Assembly: GCF_002831585.1 (NCBI RefSeq)
Contig: NZ_CP025113.1
Coordinates: 5,099,001-5,163,000, forward strand
Direction: 5' to 3'
Origin: Bradyrhizobium sp. SK17
GTDB taxonomy: Bacteria; Pseudomonadota; Alphaproteobacteria; Rhizobiales; Xanthobacteraceae
Length of the DNA stretch: 64,000 bases
Shown: positions 1-8,725 of the stretch, in pieces
Layout of the letters: every line of letters begins with the position of its first letter
How positions within the stretch are numbered: position 1 is the stretch's first letter
The notes under the pieces: generated by a model
What the model saw: only the letters and a program-made list of their open reading frames with translations
Told to the model about the DNA's origin: nothing
Databases searched by the model: none
Program-made: the position numbers and the translations under genes

Positions 1-1450
1 GCACCTTCACCTTCGACAGATCGAGCAGCGTGTTGTCGAGCACCATGGTGCCGGTCGACAGCCGGTTCTCCAGGTAGCAGTTGCGCAGGTAGTAGGAGTG
101 GTTCGACGACGGCATTCTCGTCGCGTCGGAGTTCCAGTGCAGCAGGTCGAACGAGGAGGGCGGTTGGCCCTTCAGGTAGTTGTTCACGACATACGACCAG
201 ATCAGGTCGTTCGAGCGCAGCATGTTGAAGGCCATCGCCATCTTGCTGCCCTCGAGCACGCCGGATTCCTGCATGTCGCGTTCCAGCGCCGAGATCTGGT
301 CCTCGTCGACGAACACCAGCAGATCGCCGGCGTGGGTGAAGTCGACTTGAGCTGCGAAGAACGTCGCCGATGTCACGCGCTGGCGGCGCTTCTCGGCAAG
401 GTAGGCGAGTGTCGAGGCGAGCATGGTGCCGCCGACGCAGTAGCCGGCGGTGTGCACCTTCATCTCGCCGGTGACCTTCTCGATCACGTCCATCGCGGTG
501 AGCGGGCCTTCGGTCATGTAGTCGGCCCAGGTCTTCTTGCCGAGCTCCTTGTCCGGATTGACCCAGGAAATCACGAACACCGTGATGCCCTGGTCGACGC
601 ACCATTTGATGTAGGATTTCTCGGGACGCAGATCGAGGATGTAGAACTTGTTGATCCAGGGCGGCACGATCAGCAGCGGCGTGCGCAGCACGTTCTCCGT
701 CGCGGGCGAATACTGGATCAACTGCATCAGCTCGTTCTGGTAGATCACCTTGCCCGGCGTCGTCGCCATGTTGACGCCGACCTCGAGATTGCTCGAATCG
801 GACTGGCGGATCTTCAGCGTGCCGTGGCCGGCTTCGATATCCTCGGCCAGCATCTTCATGCCGCGGACCAGATTGTCGCCGTTGGTCTCGACCGTGGCGC
901 GCAGCACTTCCGGATTGGTCAGGACGAAGTTCGACGGCGCCAGCGCGTTGGTGATCTGCTGGACGTAGAATTCGGCCTTCTTGCGGGTATGCGGATCGAT
1001 TCCGTCGGCGTCGTGGACCAGCTGCTGCGCCCATTTCGAGGTCAACAGATACAGTTGCAGGATGAAGTCGAAGAACTGGTTCGACTTCCATTCCGGGTCC
1101 TGGAATCGCTTGTCGCGCGGCGCCGGCGCGATCGCGGGCTTGGCATCGGCTTCGCCGGCCATCCGCCGCACCGCCGAGCCCCAAAGATCGAGATAATCCT
1201 TGCCGAGCTGCATCTGCAGCGACGAAGCGCGCTCCTTGTCGGACAGCCAGTATTCGGCGATCACGCTGAAAGTCTTGATCACCTCGCCAAGCTCGTTCGG
1301 CGGCTTGTCACGGACTTCGCCGATCTGGCGCGGCTTGAGGTAGGCGGCCAGCGCCTGACCGCTGCTCTCCATCGCCCGCGCGATGTTCATGGCGAAGGCT
1401 TCGGCGTTGAATTTGGGGGCGGCTTGGGTGTCGGTGCTGACGTTGCTCAT
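1..1450 (-). CDS. phaC: Class I poly(3-hydroxyalkanoate) synthase, 5' part (runs off window start)
   Basis: Polymerises (R)-3-hydroxyacyl-CoA, mainly 3-hydroxybutyryl-CoA, into storage polyester on cytoplasmic granules. About 483 N-terminal residues are present and the C-terminal part lies outside the window. The family signature is the lipase-like box G-Y-C-V-G-G, with the catalytic cysteine near residue 338 (codon at 437-439). The upstream PhaC N-terminal domain is also present, with segments such as WxSNxFFDFxLQLYLL. The window ends shortly before the region expected to carry the catalytic Asp and His. The start at 1450 (MSNVSTDTQ) is preferred. An in-frame ATG at 1486 would add 12 residues, and neither has a strong ribosome binding site. 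The gene is transcribed away from the lipoprotein at 1743. Confidence 0.93.
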   Translation of the reverse strand, partial: MSNVSTDTQAAPKFNAEAFAMNIARAMESSGQALAAYLKPRQIGEVRDKPPNELGEVIKTFSVIAEYWLSDKERASSLQMQLGKDYLDLWGSAVRRMAGEADAKPAIAPAPRDKRFQDPEWKSNQFFDFILQLYLLTSKWAQQLVHDADGIDPHTRKKAEFYVQQITNALAPSNFVLTNPEVLRATVETNGDNLVRGMKMLAEDIEAGHGTLKIRQSDSSNLEVGVNMATTPGKVIYQNELMQLIQYSPATENVLRTPLLIVPPWINKFYILDLRPEKSYIKWCVDQGITVFVISWVNPDKELGKKTWADYMTEGPLTAMDVIEKVTGEMKVHTAGYCVGGTMLASTLAYLAEKRRQRVTSATFFAAQVDFTHAGDLLVFVDEDQISALERDMQESGVLEGSKMAMAFNMLRSNDLIWSYVVNNYLKGQPPSSFDLLHWNSDATRMPSSNHSYYLRNCYLENRLSTGTMVLDNTLLDLSKVKV

Positions 1451-1742
1451 CTGAGGGACACTATCGCGTCGTTTGGAGGGCGTCATCGCGCGGTGCGGCA
1501 ACGATAATCAGTGAAAATCCGATGTTTCGCTCTGTTGCGGTGCGACAAAAAATCTTTGTTCCGTCATATTGAAGCCTCAGGGGTCGGTTTTGTTGTTCAC
1601 GCCTTAAGCGTTTCGGGCGACAATGGTTTGAAACGCTGAAGTCGAAATTAACGCAGCGGGGGACGCTGCAAGGCTCGTACCAGTGCGACCCGTGTCAGCG
1701 ACGCGCGACGTTCGCGCCAGCTTGTTGGGGACAATTCGGCGC

Positions 1743-2018
1743 ATGCCGGTCGAAATGATGAAGAGGGGGCTCGCGGCCGCAGCGCTGCTCGCGTCGGTGT
1801 TGGCGCTGAGCGGGTGCTCGAGCACGATCGCCGATATGGCGATGCCGGCCGATGCGCCGGCGCGGGCCAAGGATCCCAGCGGTTACCTCCCGGTGCACGA
1901 TATTCCGCCCGACCGCGCTGATCCGATGATCAAGCCGGCGGATCAGGCCAAGATCGAGCAGGAGCTGATTGCCGCGCGCGATCGCCAGGCCTCGACGGCG
2001 GCCCAGGCCGGCAAGTGA
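1743..2018 (+). CDS. Small lipoprotein of unknown function
   Basis: A 91-residue protein. It has a short basic start, a hydrophobic stretch (AAALLASVLAL) and a lipobox L-S-G-C near residue 22, so it should be lipidated and anchored in the envelope after Sec export. The mature part is polar, rich in Asp, Ala and Gln, with no recognised domain. An open frame continues upstream to a GTG at 1683, but ATG 1743 (or 1755/1758) places the basic residues directly before the hydrophobic core, as expected for a lipoprotein signal. It lies between phaC (divergent) and the aminotransferase. Function unknown; the lipoprotein assignment is from sequence. Confidence 0.75.
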   Translation: MPVEMMKRGLAAAALLASVLALSGCSSTIADMAMPADAPARAKDPSGYLPVHDIPPDRADPMIKPADQAKIEQELIAARDRQASTAAQAGK

Positions 2019-2234
2019 GCCCGCGTCAAACGGCCGATCAGCGCTGGCGCCGCCCGACGTCCGTGCTAAAAGAAGCCCAATTCAACCGCAGGTCCGGCCG
2101 CAGCCCCCAGATCGTGCGCCCGAATTCGCTCTAAGTCATTGATTCAGCGCGATTTCTGCAAGAGGCCGAGCCGGCTTCCGCATGCAAGCTATAGGGGGCG
2201 ATTCTGGCGTCGCGGTTGTCGGAGCAAGGGTCCC

Positions 2235-3455
2235 ATGGAAGATTTTTACCGCATTCGCCGTCTGCCGCCTTACGTCTTTGAGAAGGTCAACCAGGCCAAG
2301 GCGGCCGCGCGCAACGCCGGGGCCGACATCATCGACATGGGCATGGGAAATCCGGACCTGCCGACCCCGGCGCATGTGATCGAGAAGCTCAAGGAGACGC
2401 TGGGCAAGCCGCGGACCGATCGCTATTCGGCCTCGCGCGGTATCAACGGTCTCCGCAAGGCCCAGGCCGCCTATTACGCGCGCCGCTTCGGCGTCAAGCT
2501 CAACCCCGATACCCAGGTCGTCGCCACGCTCGGCTCGAAGGAGGGGTTCGCCAACGTCGCGCAGGCGATCACCGCGCCCGGCGACGTCGTGCTGTGCCCC
2601 AATCCGAGCTATCCGATCCATGCGTTCGGCTTCCTGATGGCTGGCGGCGTGATCCGCTCGGTGCCCTCGGAGCCGACGCCGCAGTTCTTCGAGGCGGTCG
2701 AACGGGCCATCATCCACTCGATCCCGAAGCCGATCGCGCTGATCGTCTGCTATCCGTCGAACCCGACCGCCTATGTCGCGGACCTCGATTTCTACAAGGA
2801 TCTCGTTGCCTTCGCGAAGAAGCACGACATTTTCATCCTGTCCGATCTCGCTTACGCCGAAGTCTATTTCGACGAGAACAATCCGCCGCCGTCGGTACTG
2901 CAAGTGCCCGGCGCGATCGACGTCACCGTCGAGTTCACCTCGATGTCGAAGACGTTCTCGATGGCCGGCTGGCGCATGGGATTTGCGGTCGGCAATGAGC
3001 GCATCATCGCAGCCCTTGCGCGGGTCAAGTCCTATCTCGACTACGGCGCCTTCACGCCGGTCCAGGTGGCGGCGACCGCGGCGCTGAACGGTCCGGACGA
3101 CTGCATCCGCGAGATGCGCGATACCTACCGCAAGCGTCGCGACGCGCTGGTTGAGTCATTTGGCCGCGCCGGCTGGGACATTCCGCCGCCGCAGGCCTCG
3201 ATGTTCGCCTGGGCGCCGCTGCCCAAGGCGTTCGAGGCGGTCGGCAGCATGCAGTTCGCCACCCTGATGGTGGAGAAATCCGGGGTCGTGGTGTCGCCCG
3301 GCGTCGCGTTCGGCGAGCACGGCGAGGGCTATGTCCGCATCGCGATGGTGGAGAACGAGCAGCGCATCCGGCAGGCTGCGCGCGGCGTGCGCCGCTTCCT
3401 TGAAAGCGGCATCGAAACGTTGCACAACGTCGTTCCTCTCGCCAACCGACGCTAA
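2235..3455 (+). CDS. alaC: AlaC-like class I/II PLP aminotransferase (alanine/LL-diaminopimelate type)
   Basis: A fold-type I PLP aminotransferase of 406 residues. The sequence closely resembles the AlaC/YfdZ branch: the N-terminus FYRIRRLPPYVF, then MGMGNPDLPTP, the SRGIxxLRxA motif and CYPSNPTA. The PLP-binding lysine is in SMSKTFSMAGWRMGF, near Lys239. E. coli AlaC makes alanine from pyruvate and glutamate, and relatives act on LL-diaminopimelate. The substrate here is not decidable from sequence. ATG 2235 is preceded by GGAGCAAGG at a good distance, so the longer open frame from 2139 is not used. It lies 38 bp upstream of hom in the same direction and is likely co-transcribed, which fits amino-acid synthesis. 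Confidence 0.88.
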   Translation: MEDFYRIRRLPPYVFEKVNQAKAAARNAGADIIDMGMGNPDLPTPAHVIEKLKETLGKPRTDRYSASRGINGLRKAQAAYYARRFGVKLNPDTQVVATLGSKEGFANVAQAITAPGDVVLCPNPSYPIHAFGFLMAGGVIRSVPSEPTPQFFEAVERAIIHSIPKPIALIVCYPSNPTAYVADLDFYKDLVAFAKKHDIFILSDLAYAEVYFDENNPPPSVLQVPGAIDVTVEFTSMSKTFSMAGWRMGFAVGNERIIAALARVKSYLDYGAFTPVQVAATAALNGPDDCIREMRDTYRKRRDALVESFGRAGWDIPPPQASMFAWAPLPKAFEAVGSMQFATLMVEKSGVVVSPGVAFGEHGEGYVRIAMVENEQRIRQAARGVRRFLESGIETLHNVVPLANRR

Positions 3456-3493
3456 TCCTTCCAGGTTGCTTAAACTCCAGGTCCCCTAACTCC

Positions 3494-4813
3494 ATGGTCG
3501 CACCCCTCAACGTGGGCATAGCGGGGCTCGGCACCGTCGGTGCCGATGTCGTACGCCTCATCGAAACGCAAGGACGGGCGCTCGCCGAGCGCAGCGGCCG
3601 TGGCGTCCGTGTCGTCGCCGTGACGGCACGCTCGAAGGCCAAGAAGCGCGGGCTCGACCTGCACGGCATTGCCTGGGCAAAGAGCCCCGAGGCGCTGGCC
3701 GAGGATCCCAATATCGATTGCTTCGTCGAGCTGATGGGCGGCGCCGGCGATCCCGCGCTGTCGGCGATCGAGACGGCGCTGAAAGCCGGCAAGTCGGTCG
3801 TGACCGCCAACAAGGCGCTGATCGCCAAGCACGGCCTGCGGCTTGCCGCCGCCGCCGAGAAGCATGGCGGCGCGCTCAACTTCGAGGCGGCGGTCGGTGC
3901 GGCGATCCCGGTCATCAAGACGCTGCGCGAGGGCCTCGCCGGCACCAGCATCAACCGCGTCTACGGCATCCTCAACGGCACCTGCAATTACATCCTGACC
4001 CGGATGGAGCAGGAGGGCTTGTCATTCGAGGAGTGCCTGAAGGACGCCCAGCGGCTCGGCTATGCCGAAGCCAATCCGTCGTTCGATGTCGATGGTCACG
4101 ATACCGCGCAGAAGCTCGCGATCCTGGCCAGCCTCGCCTTCGGAACCAAGGTCGCGGAGAGCGCTGTTTATGTCGAGGGCATCTCCTCGATCACGCCCGA
4201 GGACCTCAAGGCTGCCTCGGAACTCGGTTACCGGGTCAAGCTGCTCGGCGTTGCCGTGCGCACCGCGAAGGGCATCGAGCAGCGCGTGCACCCGACCATG
4301 GTGCCGAAATCATCGTCGATCGCGCAGGTCATGGGCGTCACCAATGCGGTTGCCATCGACGGCGAGGGGATTCCGCCGATCACGCTGGTCGGACCCGGCG
4401 CAGGTGGCGGCGCGACCGCCTCGGCCGTGGTCGCCGATATCGCCGACGTCGCCCGCGGCATCCGTGCCAAGCCGTTCGGGCGTCCGGTCGAGCGGTTGCG
4501 CGACACCTCCAAGGCGCCGATGGAACGCCACGAGGGCGGTTATTACATCCGCCTGATGGCGCGCGATCTTGCAGGCACTGCCGCAACAATCGCCACCCGG
4601 CTCGCGGAACAGAAGATATCGCTGGAATCCATCGTGCAGCGGCATCCGGATGGTGTGGACGTTAACGGTGCGGCCAAAAAACCTTCACCGGTTCCGGTCA
4701 TTCTGATTACCTATGCGACCAGCGAGGATGCCGTGCACCGCGCATTGGCCGCAGTGCAGCGCGACAAGGTCATCAGCGGCCGGCCGCAGGTGATCCGGAT
4801 CGAGAAAAACTAG
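3494..4813 (+). CDS. hom: Homoserine dehydrogenase
   Basis: Reduces aspartate-4-semialdehyde to homoserine with NAD(P)H, the branch point to threonine, methionine and isoleucine. It is 439 residues, the usual size for the monofunctional enzyme with a C-terminal ACT domain. The dinucleotide motif G-L-G-T-V-G is at residues 10-15. The TANKALIAKHG segment and the catalytic-domain motif around GILNGTCNYIL are present, and the last ~80 residues (RLMARDLAGTAATIA...) form the regulatory ACT domain. It sits between the aminotransferase and glpX, both in the same direction, and is probably in one transcription unit. Confidence 0.97.
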   Translation: MVAPLNVGIAGLGTVGADVVRLIETQGRALAERSGRGVRVVAVTARSKAKKRGLDLHGIAWAKSPEALAEDPNIDCFVELMGGAGDPALSAIETALKAGKSVVTANKALIAKHGLRLAAAAEKHGGALNFEAAVGAAIPVIKTLREGLAGTSINRVYGILNGTCNYILTRMEQEGLSFEECLKDAQRLGYAEANPSFDVDGHDTAQKLAILASLAFGTKVAESAVYVEGISSITPEDLKAASELGYRVKLLGVAVRTAKGIEQRVHPTMVPKSSSIAQVMGVTNAVAIDGEGIPPITLVGPGAGGGATASAVVADIADVARGIRAKPFGRPVERLRDTSKAPMERHEGGYYIRLMARDLAGTAATIATRLAEQKISLESIVQRHPDGVDVNGAAKKPSPVPVILITYATSEDAVHRALAAVQRDKVISGRPQVIRIEKN

Positions 4814-4892
4814 CGCATGGCCTGAACGGGGCGGGCGTGAGACGATTGATGCGGACAGGCTGGCCTGTCCCCGAGGCTTAAGGAGTACGCCG

Positions 4893-5891
4893 ATGTCGAC
4901 CCATATTTCCGTGCCGCCGCAGATGCTGCTCGAGCGCATCCTGACGCTCGAAATCGTGCGCGTGACGGAGCGCGCGGCGGTGTCGGCCGCGCGGTTGCGC
5001 GGCCACGGCCAGGAAAAGGCCGCCGACAAGGCCGCGGTCGACGCGATGCGGCGCGAGCTCAACAAGCTGCCGATCGAGGGCACCATCGTGATCGGCGAGG
5101 GTGAGCGCGACGAGGCGCCGATGCTGTTCATCGGCGAAAAGGTCGGCCTCAACGCTGGCCCCAAGGTCGACATCGCGGTCGATCCGCTCGAAGGCACCAC
5201 GCTGTGCGCCAAGAACATGCCGGGCTCGATCGCCACCATGGCGATGGCCGACGGCGGCACGCTGCTGCACGCCCCCGACGTCTACATGCAGAAGATCGCG
5301 ATCGGACCGGGCTTTGCCAAGAACGTGATCGAGCTCGATGCGCCGCCGGCCGACAATGTGCGCCGGCTCGCCAAGGCCAAGGGCGTCGACCCCAGCGCCA
5401 TCACCGTGCTGGTGCTCGACCGTCCGCGCCATGCCGAGATCATCAACAGCGTGCGATCGACCGGCGCAGCGGTTCGCTTCATCACCGACGGCGACGTCGC
5501 CGGCGTGATCCACTGTGCCACGCCGGAAGAGACCGGCGTCGATATGTATATCGGCACCGGCGGCGCACCCGAGGGCGTGCTGGCGGCCGTTGCGCTGCGC
5601 TGCATCGGTGGCCAGATGCAGTGCCGCCTGATCCTCGACAGCGAAGAGAAGCGCGAGCGCGCCCACAAGATGGGCGTCACCGATCCGAAGATGATCTACG
5701 GCATCGAGGACATGGCGAAGGGCGACTGCCTGTTCGCCGCCACCGGCGTCACCACCGGTTCGCTGCTGACCGGCGTGAAGTTCAAGAAGGACGTGATCGA
5801 GACCGAGACGGTCGTGATGCGCTCGGTCACCGGCACCGTGCGCTACATCAAGGCCGAGCACCGCCAGCTCGAGAAGTTCCACCTCGACTAA
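4893..5891 (+). CDS. glpX: Class II fructose-1,6-bisphosphatase GlpX
   Basis: Hydrolyses fructose-1,6-bisphosphate to fructose-6-phosphate in gluconeogenesis and the Calvin cycle; some relatives also act on sedoheptulose bisphosphate. At 332 residues it has the family's normal length. GlpX metal- and phosphate-binding segments are visible: GEGERDEAPML near residue 68, DPLEGTTLCA, and FAATGVTTGSLL near the C-terminus. The start ATG 4893 is preceded by TTAAGGAG. It follows hom by 79 bp on the same strand. A dispersed palindromic repeat begins just after its stop codon. Confidence 0.96.
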   Translation: MSTHISVPPQMLLERILTLEIVRVTERAAVSAARLRGHGQEKAADKAAVDAMRRELNKLPIEGTIVIGEGERDEAPMLFIGEKVGLNAGPKVDIAVDPLEGTTLCAKNMPGSIATMAMADGGTLLHAPDVYMQKIAIGPGFAKNVIELDAPPADNVRRLAKAKGVDPSAITVLVLDRPRHAEIINSVRSTGAAVRFITDGDVAGVIHCATPEETGVDMYIGTGGAPEGVLAAVALRCIGGQMQCRLILDSEEKRERAHKMGVTDPKMIYGIEDMAKGDCLFAATGVTTGSLLTGVKFKKDVIETETVVMRSVTGTVRYIKAEHRQLEKFHLD

Positions 5892-5899
5892 GTAGACTC

Positions 5900-6020
5900 C
5901 GTCATTCCGGGGCGTCCGAAGGACGAGCACGGAATCCATAACCACCATCGGGAGTATGGATTCCCCGATGCGCAATTGCGCATCTGAGGCCTGCGCCAAG
6001 AGGCGCATCCTGGAATGACG
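5900..6020. repeat. ~120-bp palindromic dispersed repeat
   Basis: A nested inverted-repeat element between glpX and the dehalogenase. The outer arms are CGTCATTCCGG (5900-5910) and the near-complement CCTGGAATGACG (6009-6020). The inner arms GGAATCCATA (5931-5940) and TATGGATTCC (5955-5964) are exact complements. A perfect 16-bp palindrome, ATGCGCAATTGCGCAT, lies at 5968-5983. Elements with CGTCATTCCGGGGCG ends are familiar in Bradyrhizobium and Rhodopseudomonas intergenic regions. It may fold as an RNA at the end of glpX mRNA. Confidence 0.75.
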
Positions 6021-6066
6021 AAGAGAGAGTGTGACGCAAGCAAGAACAAAAAAACAGGAGGCACCC

Positions 6067-6786
6067 ATGTCCGATCTATCCGGCGTCAAGGCCCTGGTGT
6101 TCGACGTGTTCGGCACTGTGGTCGACTGGCGCACCAGCCTGATCAACGACTTCACCAAATGGGGCGAGGCGCGGGGCATCAAAGCTGACTGGACCGCGCT
6201 GGTCGACGGTTGGCGCGCGGTCTACACGGCCTCGATGGACGAGGTGCGCAAGAACCCGCAGCACGGCTACGTCATCCTCGACGTCCTGCATCGCCGCTCG
6301 CTGGAGAAGCTGATCGCCCAGTTCGACATCAAGGGGCTGACCGACGCCGACCTGCATCATCTGACGCTGGGCTGGCATCGCCTGCACGGCTGGCCGGATA
6401 GCGTCGCCGGCCTGACGCGGTTGAAGACGAAATACATCATCTCTCCGCTCTCCAACGGCAACGTCGGGCTGCTCACCAACATGGCGAAGTTCGCAGGCCT
6501 TCCCTGGGACCTCGTGATGTCGGCCGAACTGTTCGAACACTACAAGCCCGATCCGGAAACCTATCTCGGCGCCGCCAGGCTCCTCGGCCTGCCGCCGGAG
6601 CAGGTGATGATGGTTGCCGCCCACAATTACGACCTCAAGCACGCGCAGAAGCACGGCCTGAAGACCGCCTTCGTGGCGCGGCCGACCGAGTACGGTCCCT
6701 TGCAGAAGGTCGATTTCGAGGCCACCGGCAACTGGGACATCGTGGCCAAGGATTTCGGGGCCATAGCGGACAGGATGGGGTGCTGA
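6067..6786 (+). CDS. Haloacid dehalogenase type II (HAD superfamily)
   Basis: A 239-residue HAD-superfamily hydrolase of the L-2-haloacid dehalogenase type. Motif I is FDVFGTVVDW near residue 11, where the first Asp is the expected nucleophile. Motif II is in SPLSNGN, the conserved Lys is in EHYKPDPETYL, and VAAHNYDLKHA is the motif III segment typical of type II 2-haloacid dehalogenases. It would convert L-2-haloacids to D-2-hydroxyacids. Many relatives have no proven substrate. The start ATG 6067 has AGGAGG seven bases upstream, which rules out the longer frame from 6031. It stands alone between a repeat and the convergent glucosyltransferase remnant. Confidence 0.9.
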   Translation: MSDLSGVKALVFDVFGTVVDWRTSLINDFTKWGEARGIKADWTALVDGWRAVYTASMDEVRKNPQHGYVILDVLHRRSLEKLIAQFDIKGLTDADLHHLTLGWHRLHGWPDSVAGLTRLKTKYIISPLSNGNVGLLTNMAKFAGLPWDLVMSAELFEHYKPDPETYLGAARLLGLPPEQVMMVAAHNYDLKHAQKHGLKTAFVARPTEYGPLQKVDFEATGNWDIVAKDFGAIADRMGC

Positions 6787-6830
6787 GCCCGGCGCTCTCG
6801 TGTCCTGGATGTGAGAGCCGCGGTGGAAGC

Positions 6831-7172
6831 CTAATGAGCCTGGGGAAGGCAGACGACCGCCAGGTCGTCGATCACGCCGACGGAACCGGGCAGCGGCCAG
6901 GCTGTCGCACGCGAACAATAATCGATCGCGGTTTGCCATTGGGCATCCGTCGGTGACGCGAAACTGTAACCCGTCGCTTGCTCGAACAGCCCCAGCTTGG
7001 ACCACGGCGAACCAAGTCCGGATGTGTTCATATCGACAGACGATGTGCTGAGCACGAGCGGGTGCGCCTTGCGGCGGCCCACCACGGCCAGCGCCGCCAC
7101 CTTGCCGAAGGCGGGGTCTGGTTCGAGCCGAGCGATGATCCGGTTCGCTTCCTGATGGTCCCATAAGTTCAT
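6831..7172 (-). pseudogene. Out-of-frame C-terminal part of the GtrV-like glucosyltransferase
   Basis: About 113 residues (MNLWDHQEANRI... to CLPQAH) that read as the missing C-terminus of the membrane protein encoded just upstream on the same strand. The segment QRRMNLWDHQEANRIIARLE, followed by KVAALAVVG, is what I expect after the last membrane span in glucosyltransferase-domain (Glucos_trans_II) proteins. The residues FDQRR before it lie in this frame, not in the upstream one. Adding a single T to the TTTT run near 7193-7196 would fuse both parts into one protein of about 500 residues. An ATG overlapping the upstream TGA (ATGA at 7169-7172) could still allow coupled translation as a separate peptide. 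Confidence 0.6.
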
Positions 7173-8341
7173 GCGCCGTTGATCGAAAAGATCGAGGCGT
7201 CCGCGCCGACATAGCCCGTGATCACGATGGCGGATATGGCGACCAGCCCGAATTTCCGTCCGGCGGATGCAAGTCGAAAACCTGCCACACCAAGTGCTGC
7301 TATGCAGAGCGCGATCGGCGAGAAGAGCCTCGGCGCTTGCCAACTGACGTCACCGATCAGCGATGCGGCTGCGGCGCAGATCGCTGCCAAGGCGACTGCC
7401 GATCCGACGACGAGGGCGGCAATGCGATTCCGGCCTTGCATTGTCATTTGCAGGAGCAGGAAGACACACATCGCCAGCCCGAGGATGGTCGCAACCGAGA
7501 TTGTTGTGGGGACGATGCCTTGCGGCGGGAAGAGGCAAAACTTCAACGCAGGACCGACTGCGTGAAGCTTGTGGGAGAAGTCCGGTAAGCCGGTGCGATA
7601 GGCTCTGCCCGAAGCGACCGCTGCGTTGAAATATCTCGTCAGAACCAGGCAGGCCAGATAGACCGCAGCTCCGGCGACCAGGACAGCGGTACGACGCGAG
7701 AAGTCGCCGAGGAAAGCGTAACAGTCCAACCCCGAAGCGCTGCGGCCAGCGCACATTCGCGCCACCAGAACGAGGAGTCCGCCTGCCGCGATGTGGCCGA
7801 TCACAATCTGATAATTGCCCAGGGCGAGGACGACCGCTGCGACGGTTGCGCAACGCCAGACCAGCGATTGCGGCGCGCGGTAGGCACTCCATATGGCCAA
7901 TGCCGCCGAAAGGAACGCCAGGATTGTCGCGAAGGTGACTTCGCCATAATAGAAATATTCGGTCGCAAATGGATGCAGGGTGAACAGCGCGGCGAAGGCG
8001 AACGCTTCCGCTTGCTTCAAATCATCAAAGATCGCCGCCGCAAATACGAATCCGGCGATGATGAAGAGCGGAATAGCCAGACAGATCGATGCCGACATCG
8101 ACTCGATCGGCAGGAAGCCGATCTGCGCCTGTAACCACCACAGCGCGGCGCGAATGAAGCGCCCATCGCCAAGAGAGTAGGCGATCTCTCCGCCGAATGA
8201 CTTCCGCGCGACGTCATAGCTGTCAATCGAGTACATCGGTGCGAACAAGGCCTGACCACGCGCGACGATGTTGAGCGCGAGCACGGCCGAGAACGGAGCG
8301 GCGAATTGCCGGGCGATTGTTCTTGCTGTGCTTGCGTTCAT
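7169..8341 (-). CDS. GtrV-like multi-pass membrane glucosyltransferase, frameshifted at 3' end
   Basis: A 390-residue polytopic membrane protein with about ten hydrophobic segments. It begins with a short cytoplasmic stretch. The first loop carries IDSYDVARKS and SLGDGRFIRAALWWLQAQIG, the Asp-rich region conserved in the glucosyltransferase (GtrII/Glucos_trans_II) family that transfers glucose from a lipid carrier to O-antigen or other surface glycans. The ORF ends early (SIFSINGA) because of an apparent one-base frameshift; the remaining ~110 residues continue in another frame. ATG 8341 is preceded by GGAGG. It has no gtrA or gtrB neighbour. Whether a functional product is made depends on whether the frameshift is genuine. 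Confidence 0.7.
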   Translation of the reverse strand: MNASTARTIARQFAAPFSAVLALNIVARGQALFAPMYSIDSYDVARKSFGGEIAYSLGDGRFIRAALWWLQAQIGFLPIESMSASICLAIPLFIIAGFVFAAAIFDDLKQAEAFAFAALFTLHPFATEYFYYGEVTFATILAFLSAALAIWSAYRAPQSLVWRCATVAAVVLALGNYQIVIGHIAAGGLLVLVARMCAGRSASGLDCYAFLGDFSRRTAVLVAGAAVYLACLVLTRYFNAAVASGRAYRTGLPDFSHKLHAVGPALKFCLFPPQGIVPTTISVATILGLAMCVFLLLQMTMQGRNRIAALVVGSAVALAAICAAAASLIGDVSWQAPRLFSPIALCIAALGVAGFRLASAGRKFGLVAISAIVITGYVGADASIFSINGA

Positions 8342-8725
8342 CGGACCTCCGTCCCATCACGACATCTGCCGTCAGGTCGAAGGATCAGGCGCGGCTCGCG
8401 AGGCCAAAATGGGAGGCTTTACAGGAGATGATGTGCAGAAATTGCGTGAAATTTTGCTGGTTGGTCGACCGGCTTGCAGCCGGAGCCGGCTTGAGGGCAT
8501 TCGCCGCTCCCTTGGTGCCGAAGCGCAGGCTAGGCCGAGGGGGCGGGGATTGTTCCGCAAGATCAGGATCATGGCTGCGTTGTGCAAAACCGCCGGGCCG
8601 GGGCACCCTCGGCGCACCGATATGCTACCTCTATCAATCCTGATCGATCGGCGTGAGGCGGCGGATTACGGCCCACTCCTTTGCTGAAATGACCTCCGGT
8701 GGACGCTCGACGAATTGAACGCAAT
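8342..8725. other. Intergenic region between glucosyltransferase and recJ
   Basis: A 384-bp stretch between divergent genes, presumably holding promoters for both. The plus strand has an open frame ending at 8687, with an internal ATG at 8408 (MGGFTGDDVQKLREIL). Its second half is Arg/Pro/Gly-rich and unlike a folded protein, so I do not call it a gene. No clear hairpin or operator seen. Confidence 0.4.

Noticed and set aside
98-1507. 469-codon plus-strand frame at the window start
   Set aside because: It is antisense to phaC, whose G-Y-C-V-G-G box and conserved N-domain read on the minus strand.
8268-8687. Possible 139-aa (or shorter, from 8408) protein upstream of recJ
   Set aside because: It overlaps the start of the glucosyltransferase gene. 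The internal MGGFTGDDVQKL start looks protein-like, but the rest is Arg/Pro/Gly-rich and a ribosome site is weak.
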